A stretch of 15,161 bases of DNA from Thermoplasmata archaeon (GCA_030039135.1 JASHQN010000065.1:1-15161), one strand, 5' to 3'. Positions 1 to 8,349 are shown, counted from the stretch's first letter. Program-made: numbers and translations. The notes: generated by a model not told the origin, from the sequence alone.

Positions 1-24
1 GTCCCCGCCGGCGGGCGAGCCCGC

Positions 25-2430
25 TCAGCTCGCCGCGCCACGCTCCGGCGGCTCCTTCGACCCGAGGGCGCTCTTCAGCCGCTCGAAGTCGAGCGCGATG
101 TCCGGCCGCAGCGAGGGAAGACCCTGGCGGTCGAGCTCGGCCACCCGACGCCGCGCGCTCGCGCGGTCGCCACGGGCGTACGAGAGCTGGGCGAGGCGCA
201 GAACGACGTCGACCTCGTCCGCCGGAGCCTTGAGCTCCCGGACCAGCCGGTAGGCGTCCAGCAGATCGGCTTCCGCCCGGTCGTAATCGCCCTGATCGAG
301 GCCGATCTTCCCCTGGACGATCATCGATTGCACGAGGCCGAACCGATCGCCGATCCGCTCGAGGATCTCGCGGGAATGCTGGTTGCGCTCGGTCGCCTCG
401 TCGAGGCGGCCCGCCTCGCGCAGGATGTCGGCGACGTTGAACAGCGCCCAGCCGACGCGGCGGACATCGTGCGACTTCTCCGCGAGCCGGATCGCCTCCT
501 CGAACTCCGCGATCGATTCGGAGTAGCGGGGCGTGATCGACGCACTGCTCGCGATGAGGACGCCGAGGAAGAGGTGGGCGTGCGCGGCCTCCCGGGTGTC
601 GCCGAGCCGCTCCAGCGTCCGGGCGCCCTCGCGCGCCTCGGCGAACGCGCCCTCCGAGCGGCCCATCATCGCGAGCACGTTGGCCCTCCAGATGCGCGCC
701 GCCGCGGTCGTCCGCTCGTCCCCGGCCTCCCCGGCGAGCCGCTGGAGCTCGTCGTGCTCGCGCAGCGCCTCGTCGTAGCGACCCATGTAGTAGAGCGCCT
801 CACCCAGGAGGCGGCGGCCGACCATCTGGGCGCGAGCGTGCCCGGCGAGGTCGACCGAGTCGAGGACGGTGCGCGCGGTCTTCTCGGCCTCGCGCCATTC
901 CCCCTGGTCGGTGAGGATCCGTGCGAGGTAGAGGTCGAGGAGCGCGAGGACGTGGGGCGAGAGGCGGCGGCGCAGCCCGCGGCGCGCGCGGTGCTCGCGC
1001 AGGAGGGTCTCGGCCTGCTTGAGCTCCCCGGCGTGGTCGATCTCGCGCGCGAGCTCGATGACGACCTCCGTCTCGCCGTCCCAGTCGTCCGGGCGGAGGC
1101 GCCGGTGGCACTCCAGCACCCGCTCGAGATGCGCGCGGGCGACCTCGGGCGAGAACGAGCGGATCGCGATCTCGGCCGCCTCGCGGTTGTACTGGATCGA
1201 TTTCTCGTCGACCTTGCCGAGGTAGAAGTGGCGGGCGAGCGCGTAGATCGTGGAGAGGTCGGCGGTCCCCCCGGCCTCGATCGCCTCCGCGGAGTGGCGG
1301 TGCAGCAGCCGACGGCGGCTCTCGGTGAGGCGACCGTAGACCTCCGACCGAAGCCGGTCGTCGGGGAACGCCAGGAGCTCCCCCGGCCGCTCGACGAGGA
1401 GCCCGCGGCCGACCAGGCGGTCGAGCGCCTCGGTCAGGCGTTCCTCCTCCTCCCGGCTCGCGCGCAGGAGGACCGAGAAGGGGAACTCCGAGCCGAGGAC
1501 CGCGGCGACCGAGAGCGCCCGCTGCTCGTCATCGTCGAGCGGCGTCGTCCCCGCGCCCGGGCCGGCTCCGCCACCGGACCAGGACTCCCGCGGTCCCAGA
1601 AGGCGGCGCTCGAACTGCTCGAGGAGGAGCGGGTTGCCGCCGGTCTCGGAGTGACGGCGTGCGACCTCCTCCGCCGAGAACTCGCGGCCGGGCTCGCGCA
1701 ACCTGAGGAAGTCGGCGACCTCGCTCGACGTGAGCGGCCGGACGGCGATCCGGCCGGCATGGGTCGCGGCTTCGAGCCCCTCGAGGCGCACCCGCCGGGC
1801 CTCGGCGAGGCCGGGGTACGGCCTCGAGGTCGCGAGGATCCAGAGGGGGCGATTCTGCAGCTGACGGGCGAGCTGCTCGATCGCGTCGAGGGACGGATCG
1901 TCGGCCCGGTGGAGGTCCTCGAGGACGAGCACCGTCGGTCCGCGTCGCGTGAACGCGAGGAACTGCTCCGCGATACCGGTCCAGAGCGGGTCCCGGATCG
2001 CGTCGCCGCGCTCGTCGGCTTCCCCCAGTGCGTCGAGGAGCTGCTCTTCGATGCGGACGGGCGAGGCGAGCGCGCCGTCGTCGAGGCGCGGGGCGAACCC
2101 GATGAGGAACCCCTCCGGTCCGGGTGCGCTCGGCACGGTGGGGGCGGAGGCCTCCCCGAGCTCTCGGCCGCTCTCGAGGGCGGACCGGATCAGGGCGAAC
2201 GGCGGTGGAGCGTCGAGTGGCGGGGCCCGGCCCTCCAGGACCCGGATCGAGTGGGCGCGAAGGTCCCGGACGAGCTCGCCGACGAGGAACGACTTCCCGA
2301 CGCCGGTCTCGCCGATCAGGAACGTGACCCCGCCGTGGCCGGCGCGCGCGTCCTCGGAGCGACGATGGAGGGCCTCCACGGCCTCCAACCGCCCGACGAA
2401 CGGTCGGGCGTTCCCGGCTTCGGCCGCCAT
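25..2430 (-). CDS. AAA ATPase with TPR tail (STAND/MalT-like)
   Basis: The 801-residue protein starts with an AAA_16-type NTPase module. A 'FVGR' box is near residue 11, Walker A GETGVGKS at about 40-47, and Walker B VLVLEDLH at about 167-174, followed by TSRPYP near 201. Residues from about 390 to 790 are helical, repetitive TPR-like sequence (for example around 'ALYYMGRYDEAL' and 'AQLSYARGDRAS'). This is the layout of signal-transduction ATPases that bind a ligand or partner through TPRs. No C-terminal LuxR HTH, cyclase or kinase domain is visible, so the output is unknown. The ATG at 2430 lies 27 nt after the gcvT stop, and a TATA-like AAATAG about 30 nt upstream suggests its own, nearly leaderless, transcript besides possible read-through. 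The stop is TGA at 25-27. The architecture is sure; the specific function is not recognised. Confidence 0.85.
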   Translation of the reverse strand: MAAEAGNARPFVGRLEAVEALHRRSEDARAGHGGVTFLIGETGVGKSFLVGELVRDLRAHSIRVLEGRAPPLDAPPPFALIRSALESGRELGEASAPTVPSAPGPEGFLIGFAPRLDDGALASPVRIEEQLLDALGEADERGDAIRDPLWTGIAEQFLAFTRRGPTVLVLEDLHRADDPSLDAIEQLARQLQNRPLWILATSRPYPGLAEARRVRLEGLEAATHAGRIAVRPLTSSEVADFLRLREPGREFSAEEVARRHSETGGNPLLLEQFERRLLGPRESWSGGGAGPGAGTTPLDDDEQRALSVAAVLGSEFPFSVLLRASREEEERLTEALDRLVGRGLLVERPGELLAFPDDRLRSEVYGRLTESRRRLLHRHSAEAIEAGGTADLSTIYALARHFYLGKVDEKSIQYNREAAEIAIRSFSPEVARAHLERVLECHRRLRPDDWDGETEVVIELAREIDHAGELKQAETLLREHRARRGLRRRLSPHVLALLDLYLARILTDQGEWREAEKTARTVLDSVDLAGHARAQMVGRRLLGEALYYMGRYDEALREHDELQRLAGEAGDERTTAAARIWRANVLAMMGRSEGAFAEAREGARTLERLGDTREAAHAHLFLGVLIASSASITPRYSESIAEFEEAIRLAEKSHDVRRVGWALFNVADILREAGRLDEATERNQHSREILERIGDRFGLVQSMIVQGKIGLDQGDYDRAEADLLDAYRLVRELKAPADEVDVVLRLAQLSYARGDRASARRRVAELDRQGLPSLRPDIALDFERLKSALGSKEPPERGAAS

Positions 2431-2457
2431 CGCCCTCGTTCGTATGGGTCGAACAGA

Positions 2458-2463
2458 CTATTT
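2458..2463 (-). promoter_or_regulatory. TATA-like box for the AAA/TPR gene
   Basis: Reading the minus strand, GTAAATAGT is centred about 30 nt before the ATG at 2430, so transcription would start a few bases before the start codon. The same six bases AAATAG contain the last lysine codon and the TAG stop of gcvT. This is inferred from spacing and AT-richness only. Confidence 0.4.
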
Positions 2464-3642
2464 ACGGTCGCGTGCGGGCGCCGGGACGAACGGAAGGTCG
2501 ACGACGCGGGCGGGTACCTCCCGGCCCCGGATCTCGAGGGTGACCTCGGTGCCCGGGACCGCGAGCGCGCGGGGCAGGTAGGCGAGCGCGATCCCGTGGC
2601 CGAGCAGTGGGGACATCCCGCCGCTCGTGAGCTCGGTCACGGCCTTGCCGTTCGCGCGCACGGGGGTCCCGTGCCGTGGGATCGCCCCCGGGGTCTCGAC
2701 CAAGAGCCCGACGAGGCGCTGGGCCGGTCCCTCGGCGCGCTCCTTCTCGAGCGCCTCGCGCCCGACGAACGGGTGATCGAACTCGACGAACCGGTCTTGG
2801 CCGGCCTCGATCGGGGTCCGATCGCGATGGAACTCCTGGCCCGAGAGGAGGAAACCCTTCTCGAGTCGGAGGGTGTCGCGCGCCCCGAGGCCGCACGGAA
2901 CGGCGCCGGCGCCGACGAGGCGCTCGGCGAGCGGGTCGGCGCGCTCGCCGCGGACCAAGAGCTCGTAGCCGAGCTCCCCCGTGTAGCCGGTTCGGCTGAC
3001 GAAGATCCCCGCATCGAGGTCCGCCGGGATCGCGAGCCCGATCCGCCCGGACCGGTCGTTCGCGGCTCCGTCCGCCGGGTAGCGCCGCGCGTGGTAGAAC
3101 TTGAGCTCGGCGAGGTCCCAGCCGAACGTGCGCTCGAGGAGGCCGCGCGAGCCCGGTCCCTGGACGGCGAGGAGGGCGAGCCGGGGGTTCCAACGGGTGA
3201 TCTCGGTGTCCGGGCCGCGATGCTGACGCAGGATCTCCTCGATCTCGTCGGCCCGGGACGCGTTCGGGACGACCAGGTAGGACCGCGCGAGCTCGTCACC
3301 GGTGTCGATCCGGCCGATCAGGAGGTCGTCCACGATCCGTCCCAACGACTCGAGGAAGAACGTGTAGCGGACCTGCGACGGGGTGAGCCGTTCGACGTTC
3401 GCGGTCGTTCGGCGGGAGAGGAGGGTGGCGGCATGGCCGCCGTCCACGCTGAGCAGGCCCATGTGGGAGACGTCGAAGAGCCCGGTCCCCGTCCGCACCG
3501 CGCGATGCTCGGCGAGGATGCTCGTGTAGTAGAGCGGCATCTCCCAGCCGGCGAAGGGGACAAGATGGGCTCCGTGACGTCGGTGGAACTCGTAGAGCGC
3601 GGTCCGGCGCAACGGGGGAGAGGGCGCGCCGGGAGCGCTCAC
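2458..3642 (-). CDS. gcvT: GcvT-family aminomethyltransferase (glycine cleavage T-protein)
   Basis: The 394-residue protein matches the T-protein family along its length. Visible features are 'FAGWEMPL' near 30, 'FDVSHMG' near 56, 'RIVDDLLI' near 102 with the catalytic Asp pair at 105-106, 'LLAVQGP' near 157, 'SRTGYTGELGYEL' near 216, 'LGARDTLRLEKG' near 252, and a GCV_T_C-type tail with 'SGGMSPLLGHGIA'. The family transfers the aminomethyl-derived C1 unit of glycine from lipoyl-H-protein to a (methano)folate carrier, releasing ammonia. The start chosen is the GTG at 3642: it overlaps the purP-like stop as GTGA and has GGAG 8 nt upstream (3651-3654). The length is slightly above the usual ~365. 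No gcvH or gcvP is in the window. Demethylases of the same fold are a possible alternative. Confidence 0.9.
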   Translation of the reverse strand: MSAPGAPSPPLRRTALYEFHRRHGAHLVPFAGWEMPLYYTSILAEHRAVRTGTGLFDVSHMGLLSVDGGHAATLLSRRTTANVERLTPSQVRYTFFLESLGRIVDDLLIGRIDTGDELARSYLVVPNASRADEIEEILRQHRGPDTEITRWNPRLALLAVQGPGSRGLLERTFGWDLAELKFYHARRYPADGAANDRSGRIGLAIPADLDAGIFVSRTGYTGELGYELLVRGERADPLAERLVGAGAVPCGLGARDTLRLEKGFLLSGQEFHRDRTPIEAGQDRFVEFDHPFVGREALEKERAEGPAQRLVGLLVETPGAIPRHGTPVRANGKAVTELTSGGMSPLLGHGIALAYLPRALAVPGTEVTLEIRGREVPARVVDLPFVPAPARDRK

Positions 3643-4796
3643 GAGACGATCTCCTTGAGCCGCCCGTCCGCGAGGGCCCGCCGGATCTCGAGGGCGATCC
3701 GCCGGCCCGAGCTCATCGGCCCGCGGTAGAGCGCGTTCCCGTACGGATGGCCGAGCCCGAGGTGGATGTTCGTTCCCCCGCCGATGCGCGCCGCAACGTC
3801 GAAGACGATCGGCGATCCGTTCCGATCGAGGCACGTCTGCAGGCAGAACGCCCCCAGGATCCCCGGCGGGTAGCGCGTGCGGCTCGCGTCCACGAACCGC
3901 TCGCCGAGGCGGAAGATCTCTTCCAGGATCGACTCCCGCACCGTGAGCGTCCCGTGGCCGACGACGAGGTAGTCGGGGATCCGGTCGGCCGTGGGGAGCG
4001 CGAGCTGCTGCTCGGCGGGCAGCCGCACGAGTCCGTCGAGGTTGCTCTCGCGGCGCTCGTCGACCCCGAGCAATTCGAGCCCCTCCGCCCGGGGGACGAG
4101 CGGGGAGAAGAAGAAGTTGAAGTTGAAGACCGGGCCGAGGACGTACTCCTCGATCCGAGCGTGGGCGAGGTCGTCCGAAGTGATCGTCCCCCGAGCGATC
4201 AGGGCATCGCGCTTGGCCCGGAACTCCTCGGGGCTCGCGGCGGTGAAGAACCCTCGCTCGAGCCGTCGGGCCGCATGCGGGAGCTTCACGATCACGAGAC
4301 GGTCGATCGCGTCGGGCCCGGGGATCGCTCGGGGGGTCGGGATCCCCGCGGACTCGAGCAGCGCGTAGTAGTTGTCCCGCTCTGTGCGCTCTTCGATCCG
4401 CAGCATCGACCGGGATCCGACGACCGGCACACGGAACTCCTCCTCGACCGTGACGAGCGGCACGTAGGAGCTGAAGGCCCGGTTCGGGACGAGGAGGACC
4501 CCGCGACCCCGCAGTCGCTCCTGCGAGGCGCCGTCCGCGAGATCCGCGAACTTCGCGTACTCCCAGACCTCGTCGACGCACCCGCGGCGGCGCGCTCCGT
4601 CCGGGCCGCGCAGGGTGCGGAAGTAGCGGGCGTACGTCGCCTCGCGGCCCCGCTGCGCGAGGACGACGTTGGCGAGCCCCTCGGTAGCCGCCCCGTCGGC
4701 GATGTCGATCGCCGAATGCGAGCCGACCGCCCCGACCACCGCGGGGGTCGGGTACGAGGAGACGAGCCGCTCGATCTCCGCTCGAGCGATCGGCAT
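3639..4796 (-). CDS. PurP-like ATP-grasp ligase (formate-AICAR ligase family)
   Basis: The 385-residue protein aligns end to end with archaeal PurP, which makes FAICAR from AICAR, formate and ATP in purine synthesis. Landmarks are GSHSA at 25-29, 'VPNRAF' near 103, 'VIVKLPHAARRLERGFF' at about 168-184, 'ARIEEYVLGPVFNFNFFFSP' at about 213-232, 'GVDERRESNLDGLVRLP' near 244, and the metal-binding 'FDVAARIGGGTN' at about 332-343. The glycine-rich loop I remember from methanogen PurP (GARGGRGYF) is replaced here by AARRLERGFF, and VPHG by VPNR, so this may be a paralogue with another substrate. I chose the ATG at 4796 because family N-termini align there. A GTG at 4808, 2 nt after the upstream stop, is the alternative. 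The stop overlaps the gcvT start. Confidence 0.8.
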   Translation of the reverse strand: MPIARAEIERLVSSYPTPAVVGAVGSHSAIDIADGAATEGLANVVLAQRGREATYARYFRTLRGPDGARRRGCVDEVWEYAKFADLADGASQERLRGRGVLLVPNRAFSSYVPLVTVEEEFRVPVVGSRSMLRIEERTERDNYYALLESAGIPTPRAIPGPDAIDRLVIVKLPHAARRLERGFFTAASPEEFRAKRDALIARGTITSDDLAHARIEEYVLGPVFNFNFFFSPLVPRAEGLELLGVDERRESNLDGLVRLPAEQQLALPTADRIPDYLVVGHGTLTVRESILEEIFRLGERFVDASRTRYPPGILGAFCLQTCLDRNGSPIVFDVAARIGGGTNIHLGLGHPYGNALYRGPMSSGRRIALEIRRALADGRLKEIVS

Positions 4797-4810
4797 GGGC
4801 CGGGGCACTC

Positions 4811-7012
4811 TCAGAGGAGCTTAAGGGCGCGTACGATGCGCTCGGCCGAGAGGGGGAGCTCGGTGACGTGGGCCCCGGTCGCCTCCCGTACGGCCACCGC
4901 GATCGTCGCCGGAACGGGGATGATCGGCGGCTCTCCGAGCCCCTTCGCACCGAACGGGCCGGCACCCGGGTACCCCTCGATGAGCGTCACCTCGGGCACC
5001 GGCACCTCGCCCAGCGTCGGGATCCGGTAGTCGAGGAGACCCGGGTTCTCGAGCCGACCTTCCTCCGACCATATCGCTTCCTCGGTGAGCGCGGTGCCGA
5101 GACCCATCGCGATCGCTCCTTCCACCTGGGCCCTCGCGGTCTCTCGGTCGATCACGACCCCGACGTCCTGGAACGCCGCGTAGCGCGTCACCGTCACCGA
5201 ACCCGTGTCGCGGTCAACGGCGACCTGCGCGACGTGGGCGGACCCGGTGAAGTCGGTGAACGGGTAGAAGGCGCCCTCCACCACCCGACTCTCGTCGATC
5301 GATCCGGTGCGGGCGTAATGCTGGCCGGTGGCGACGAGCCCGGACTCTCGCTCCTCGGGCCGCAGGAGCTCGCGGATCGGGCGGCGGACGGTCCCGGTGA
5401 TCGCGACGATCTCGCCGCCGTCGACACCCAAATGGACCGGCTCGGTAGCTCGGAGGCGTTCGGCGAGCGTGCGGCGGACGGACGCGGTGGCCTCCACGAT
5501 CGCTCGGCCGAGCGCTCCGACGGTCCGGCTGCCGTAGACGCCGGAGTCGAACGGCGCGCGGGACGTGTCCCCGTAGTCGATCGAGATCCGTTCGGGCGGG
5601 AGGCCGGTGGCGCGCGCGGCGACCGCCGCGAGGCCCGCCAGGACGCTGCCGCTGCCGATCTCCCGCTCCCCTTGGACGACGCGGAGCTCGGTCGGAGCGA
5701 GCTCCAGTCGGACCTCGCCACCGGCGCCGGTGTTGGTCGACCAGAACCCGAGCGCGATCCCCACACCCTCGCCCGGTCCGATCTCCGCCCGCCACCGCCG
5801 GGCGAGTTCCCCGGCGGCATCGAGGGCCGCACGAAGGCCGAACGGGCCCACGCGCTGCCCGAGCGGGGTCTCGTCGCCGTCCCTCCACACATGGGCTGCC
5901 CGAAACGCCCACGGATCGACCTCGATCGCCCGGGCGACCTCGTCGAGGTGGGACTCGAGCGCGAAGGCGCACTGGGGGGCGAACGGCGCTCGGTGCGGCC
6001 CGAACGGGGGCTTGTTCGTCCGGATCCCATAGCCCTCGACCTCGAACGCGGGGGTTCGGTACGGGCCGAGGAGGAAGTTGATCGCGTAGCCGGTCGCGAA
6101 GTCTCGTCCGGGGAGCGACGAGCCGCCGTCGAGCAGCAGGCGCACCCTCCGCGCGGCGAGCCGGCCCTCCTTCACGGCGGTGGAGAACCGGATGACGGCG
6201 GGCAGCGTCGTGCGGCCTAGCTCGAACTCCTCGCGGTAGGAGAGCGCGAGCCGCACCGGCCGGCCGGACGCGCGGGCGAGGAGGAGCGCGTACGGTTCGA
6301 CGAGCGACGCACCCTTGCCGCCGAAGCCGCCGCCGACCCACGTCCCCTCGACCACGAGCGACGACTCGGGGATCCCGAGCAGCGAGGCGACGTCCTCGCG
6401 CACGCCGAACGGGCTCTGGGTGGAGGTCCGCACCCGCCAGACCCCGTCCTCGACGGACGCGAGGCACGCGTGGGGCTCGAGCGCGACCTGGTGGACGCCC
6501 GCGGTCCGGTACGTCTCTTCGACCACACGGTCCGCCGTGCGGAACGCTCCTTCGACGTCCCCGTGCTTCGCGTGGACGTACGCGAGCACGTTCGGCGAAC
6601 GACGCGCGTCGGGGCCCGGCCACTCGGGAAACAACGACTCGAGGTCGACGAGCGCAGGCTCCGCATCGACCACGACGCGCACCGCGGCGGCGGCCCGTCG
6701 GGCACCGGCCCAGGTGGGCGCGGCGACTGCGGCGAGCGGCTGGCGGCAGTACGCGATCTCCTCCGTGGGGAAGATCGCGCGATCCGGCTCTCCCCTCGAC
6801 GGGGGAAGCAGCGAGGGGAGGTCGTCCGGACCGATCGCGACGACGCCGGGGAGGTCGTGAGCGGGCTCAAGGTCGAGCGATCGGAGGCGCCCGCGGGCGA
6901 CCGGAGCGGTGACGAGCGCCCCCCAGAGCATTCCCGGCGCGTCGAGGTCCATTCCGTACGCGGCCTTTCCCGCGAGCTTGACGGCGGCGTCCGGACGGAC
7001 GGACGGTCTCAC
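4811..7012 (-). CDS. Molybdenum hydroxylase large subunit (xanthine dehydrogenase/CoxL family)
   Basis: This 733-residue molybdopterin-binding subunit carries the Ald_Xan_dh_C domain (about 10-115) and the two Mo-pterin domains after it. It has 'WVGGGFGGKG' at about 225-234, 'RAPFAPQCAFALES' near 341, and the catalytic-Glu motif 'FGAKGLGEPP' with Glu near 694. It would hydroxylate a heterocycle or aldehyde with water-derived oxygen, passing electrons to the 2Fe-2S and FAD subunits. The AYRCSFR-type loop of form I CO dehydrogenase is absent, so CO is not the likely substrate. Where relatives usually show GQG, this protein reads 'EREIGSGSV' (about 450-456). The start is the GTG at 7012, overlapping the 2Fe-2S subunit stop as GTGA, and the first residues fit the family start. 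No XdhC/CoxD-type maturation gene is in the window. Confidence 0.88.
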   Translation of the reverse strand: MRPSVRPDAAVKLAGKAAYGMDLDAPGMLWGALVTAPVARGRLRSLDLEPAHDLPGVVAIGPDDLPSLLPPSRGEPDRAIFPTEEIAYCRQPLAAVAAPTWAGARRAAAAVRVVVDAEPALVDLESLFPEWPGPDARRSPNVLAYVHAKHGDVEGAFRTADRVVEETYRTAGVHQVALEPHACLASVEDGVWRVRTSTQSPFGVREDVASLLGIPESSLVVEGTWVGGGFGGKGASLVEPYALLLARASGRPVRLALSYREEFELGRTTLPAVIRFSTAVKEGRLAARRVRLLLDGGSSLPGRDFATGYAINFLLGPYRTPAFEVEGYGIRTNKPPFGPHRAPFAPQCAFALESHLDEVARAIEVDPWAFRAAHVWRDGDETPLGQRVGPFGLRAALDAAGELARRWRAEIGPGEGVGIALGFWSTNTGAGGEVRLELAPTELRVVQGEREIGSGSVLAGLAAVAARATGLPPERISIDYGDTSRAPFDSGVYGSRTVGALGRAIVEATASVRRTLAERLRATEPVHLGVDGGEIVAITGTVRRPIRELLRPEERESGLVATGQHYARTGSIDESRVVEGAFYPFTDFTGSAHVAQVAVDRDTGSVTVTRYAAFQDVGVVIDRETARAQVEGAIAMGLGTALTEEAIWSEEGRLENPGLLDYRIPTLGEVPVPEVTLIEGYPGAGPFGAKGLGEPPIIPVPATIAVAVREATGAHVTELPLSAERIVRALKLL

Positions 7013-7482
7013 GGTCCGGGCTCCCGCATCTCGGCCACCGCTCGGACGATCGATGCGTAGCCCGTGCACCGGCACAGGTTCCCGTCGAGTCCGCGGAGGA
7101 ACTGGTCGATCGGGGCCGAACGCCCGATCTCCTTGAGGAGACCACCCAGGGTCATCACGAACCCGGGAGTGCAGTAACCGCACTGCAGCGCCCCGACCTT
7201 CTCGAAGGCGGCGCGCACGCGAGCCAGATCCGGGTCGGAGGCGCTCCCCTCGATCGTCGTGACGGCCGTCCCCTCGACCTCGCGCGTCAGCGCAAGACAC
7301 GCGAGGATGCTCCGGCCGTCGACGAGCACGGTGCACGCGCCGCACCCACCCGTCCGGCACCCTTCCTTGGTCCCCTTGAGATCGAGCCGCCAGCGCAGCG
7401 TGTCGAGAAGGCGCTCGTCGTCGGGAACGTCGGGGATCGTCGCCGGCCGGCCGTTCAGCCGAAGCTCGATCGGCCGGCTCAT
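7009..7482 (-). CDS. Molybdenum hydroxylase 2Fe-2S small subunit (CoxS/XdhC-type)
   Basis: The 157-residue protein has both iron-sulfur domains of the family. The N-terminal plant-ferredoxin-type cluster is bound by C42, C47, C50 and C62 ('GCRTGGCGAC'). The C-terminal helical domain holds C101, C104 ('QCGYCTPGF'), C137 and C139 ('NLCRCTGY'). All eight ligands are present, and the length is typical for a separate small subunit. It relays electrons from the Mo centre to FAD. The ATG at 7482 overlaps the FAD subunit stop as ATGA, with a GGAGG-like run upstream, and its own stop overlaps the Mo subunit's GTG, so the three subunits look translationally coupled. Confidence 0.95.
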   Translation of the reverse strand: MSRPIELRLNGRPATIPDVPDDERLLDTLRWRLDLKGTKEGCRTGGCGACTVLVDGRSILACLALTREVEGTAVTTIEGSASDPDLARVRAAFEKVGALQCGYCTPGFVMTLGGLLKEIGRSAPIDQFLRGLDGNLCRCTGYASIVRAVAEMREPGP

Positions 7483-8327
7483 CCGGCGGCGCCTCCGCCC
7501 AGCGCCGAGCGGACGGCGCGCTCGAGGAGCACGCCGACCAGCTGGCGTCGGTACTCTTCGGAGGCCCGCCGGTCCGCGACGAGTGCGACCGCCCGGCTGG
7601 CCCGCGCTCGCGCCGTGTGCAGCTCGGAAGATCCCGGGCGCTCCCCGCCGAGCGCCGCCGCGACCTCGGGCAGGAGGACCGATCGGGGAGGGATGCCACC
7701 GACCGCGACGCGCCAGGTCTTCCGGTCGGGCGACCAGGCGACCGCGATCGCGAGCTGGGAGATGTCGTGCACGCGGCGGACCCGCTGCCAGAGGTAGGCC
7801 GACGGGCGGGGCTCGGGAAAGCGGATGGCCCGGATCAGCTCGTCCGGGGCGATCGCGGTGCGACGAGAGGCGACGAGGAACCGGTCGACGGACAGCGATC
7901 GGGATCCGGTCGGTCCGACGAGCTCGACCTCGGCGTCCAGGACGAGGAGCACCGGGATGAGGTCGGACGCCGGGGCCGCCCGAGCGAGGTTCCCCCCGAG
8001 CGTGGCGCTGTGGCGCAGCGCGACGGACCCGACCGCCCGCACCGCCTGGGCGAGCGCGGGATAGCGTCGGGCGACCTCGGGCTCCTTCTCGAGCGACCGG
8101 AGGGCGAGTGTGCTCCCGACCGTCAGCGAACCCTCGACCCAATCGAGCGTGCGCCAGGGAAGCCGGCGGAGCGAGATCACTTGGGAAGGGGCCGCGCGGC
8201 CGTCGTCGATATCGAGGAGGAGATCGGTGCCGCCGGCGAGCACGACCCGGCGCGCCGGCTCGATCGCCCGGAGCGTGGCGATCGCGGCGTCCACGGTCGC
8301 GGGCGTCAGCAGCTCGAACGACGCCAC
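7479..8327 (-). CDS. Molybdenum hydroxylase FAD-binding medium subunit (CoxM-type)
   Basis: The 282-residue protein has the PCMH-type FAD fold. Pyrophosphate-binding motifs are 'AGGTDLL' at 31-37 and 'TLGGNLARAAPASD' at about 109-122, followed by a CO_deh_flav_C-type domain from about 175. It takes electrons from the 2Fe-2S subunit and hands them to an acceptor. It is the first gene of the medium-small-large order seen in cox-type operons. I chose the GTG at 8327 (protein starting VASFELLTPA) because family members begin this close to the 'FELL.P.T' motif and a TATA-like box lies about 29 nt upstream. A TTG at 8384 would add 19 residues but would lie upstream of that promoter. Confidence 0.9.
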   Translation of the reverse strand: MASFELLTPATVDAAIATLRAIEPARRVVLAGGTDLLLDIDDGRAAPSQVISLRRLPWRTLDWVEGSLTVGSTLALRSLEKEPEVARRYPALAQAVRAVGSVALRHSATLGGNLARAAPASDLIPVLLVLDAEVELVGPTGSRSLSVDRFLVASRRTAIAPDELIRAIRFPEPRPSAYLWQRVRRVHDISQLAIAVAWSPDRKTWRVAVGGIPPRSVLLPEVAAALGGERPGSSELHTARARASRAVALVADRRASEEYRRQLVGVLLERAVRSALGGGAAG

Positions 8328-8349
8328 GGGAGCCGAGCGACGCGTGGCG

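Noticed and set aside
328..3729. A 1133-codon open frame on the plus strand
   Set aside because: It lies antisense to the AAA/TPR gene and gcvT. Its translation is low-complexity Arg/Glu/Gly/Ala-rich sequence with no domain, as expected for the reverse strand of GC-rich genes.
4811..7012. Calling the molybdenum hydroxylase an aerobic CO dehydrogenase because of the M-S-L gene order
   Set aside because: The AYRCSFR-type active-site loop is missing and no coxD/E/F/G-like genes are present in the window.
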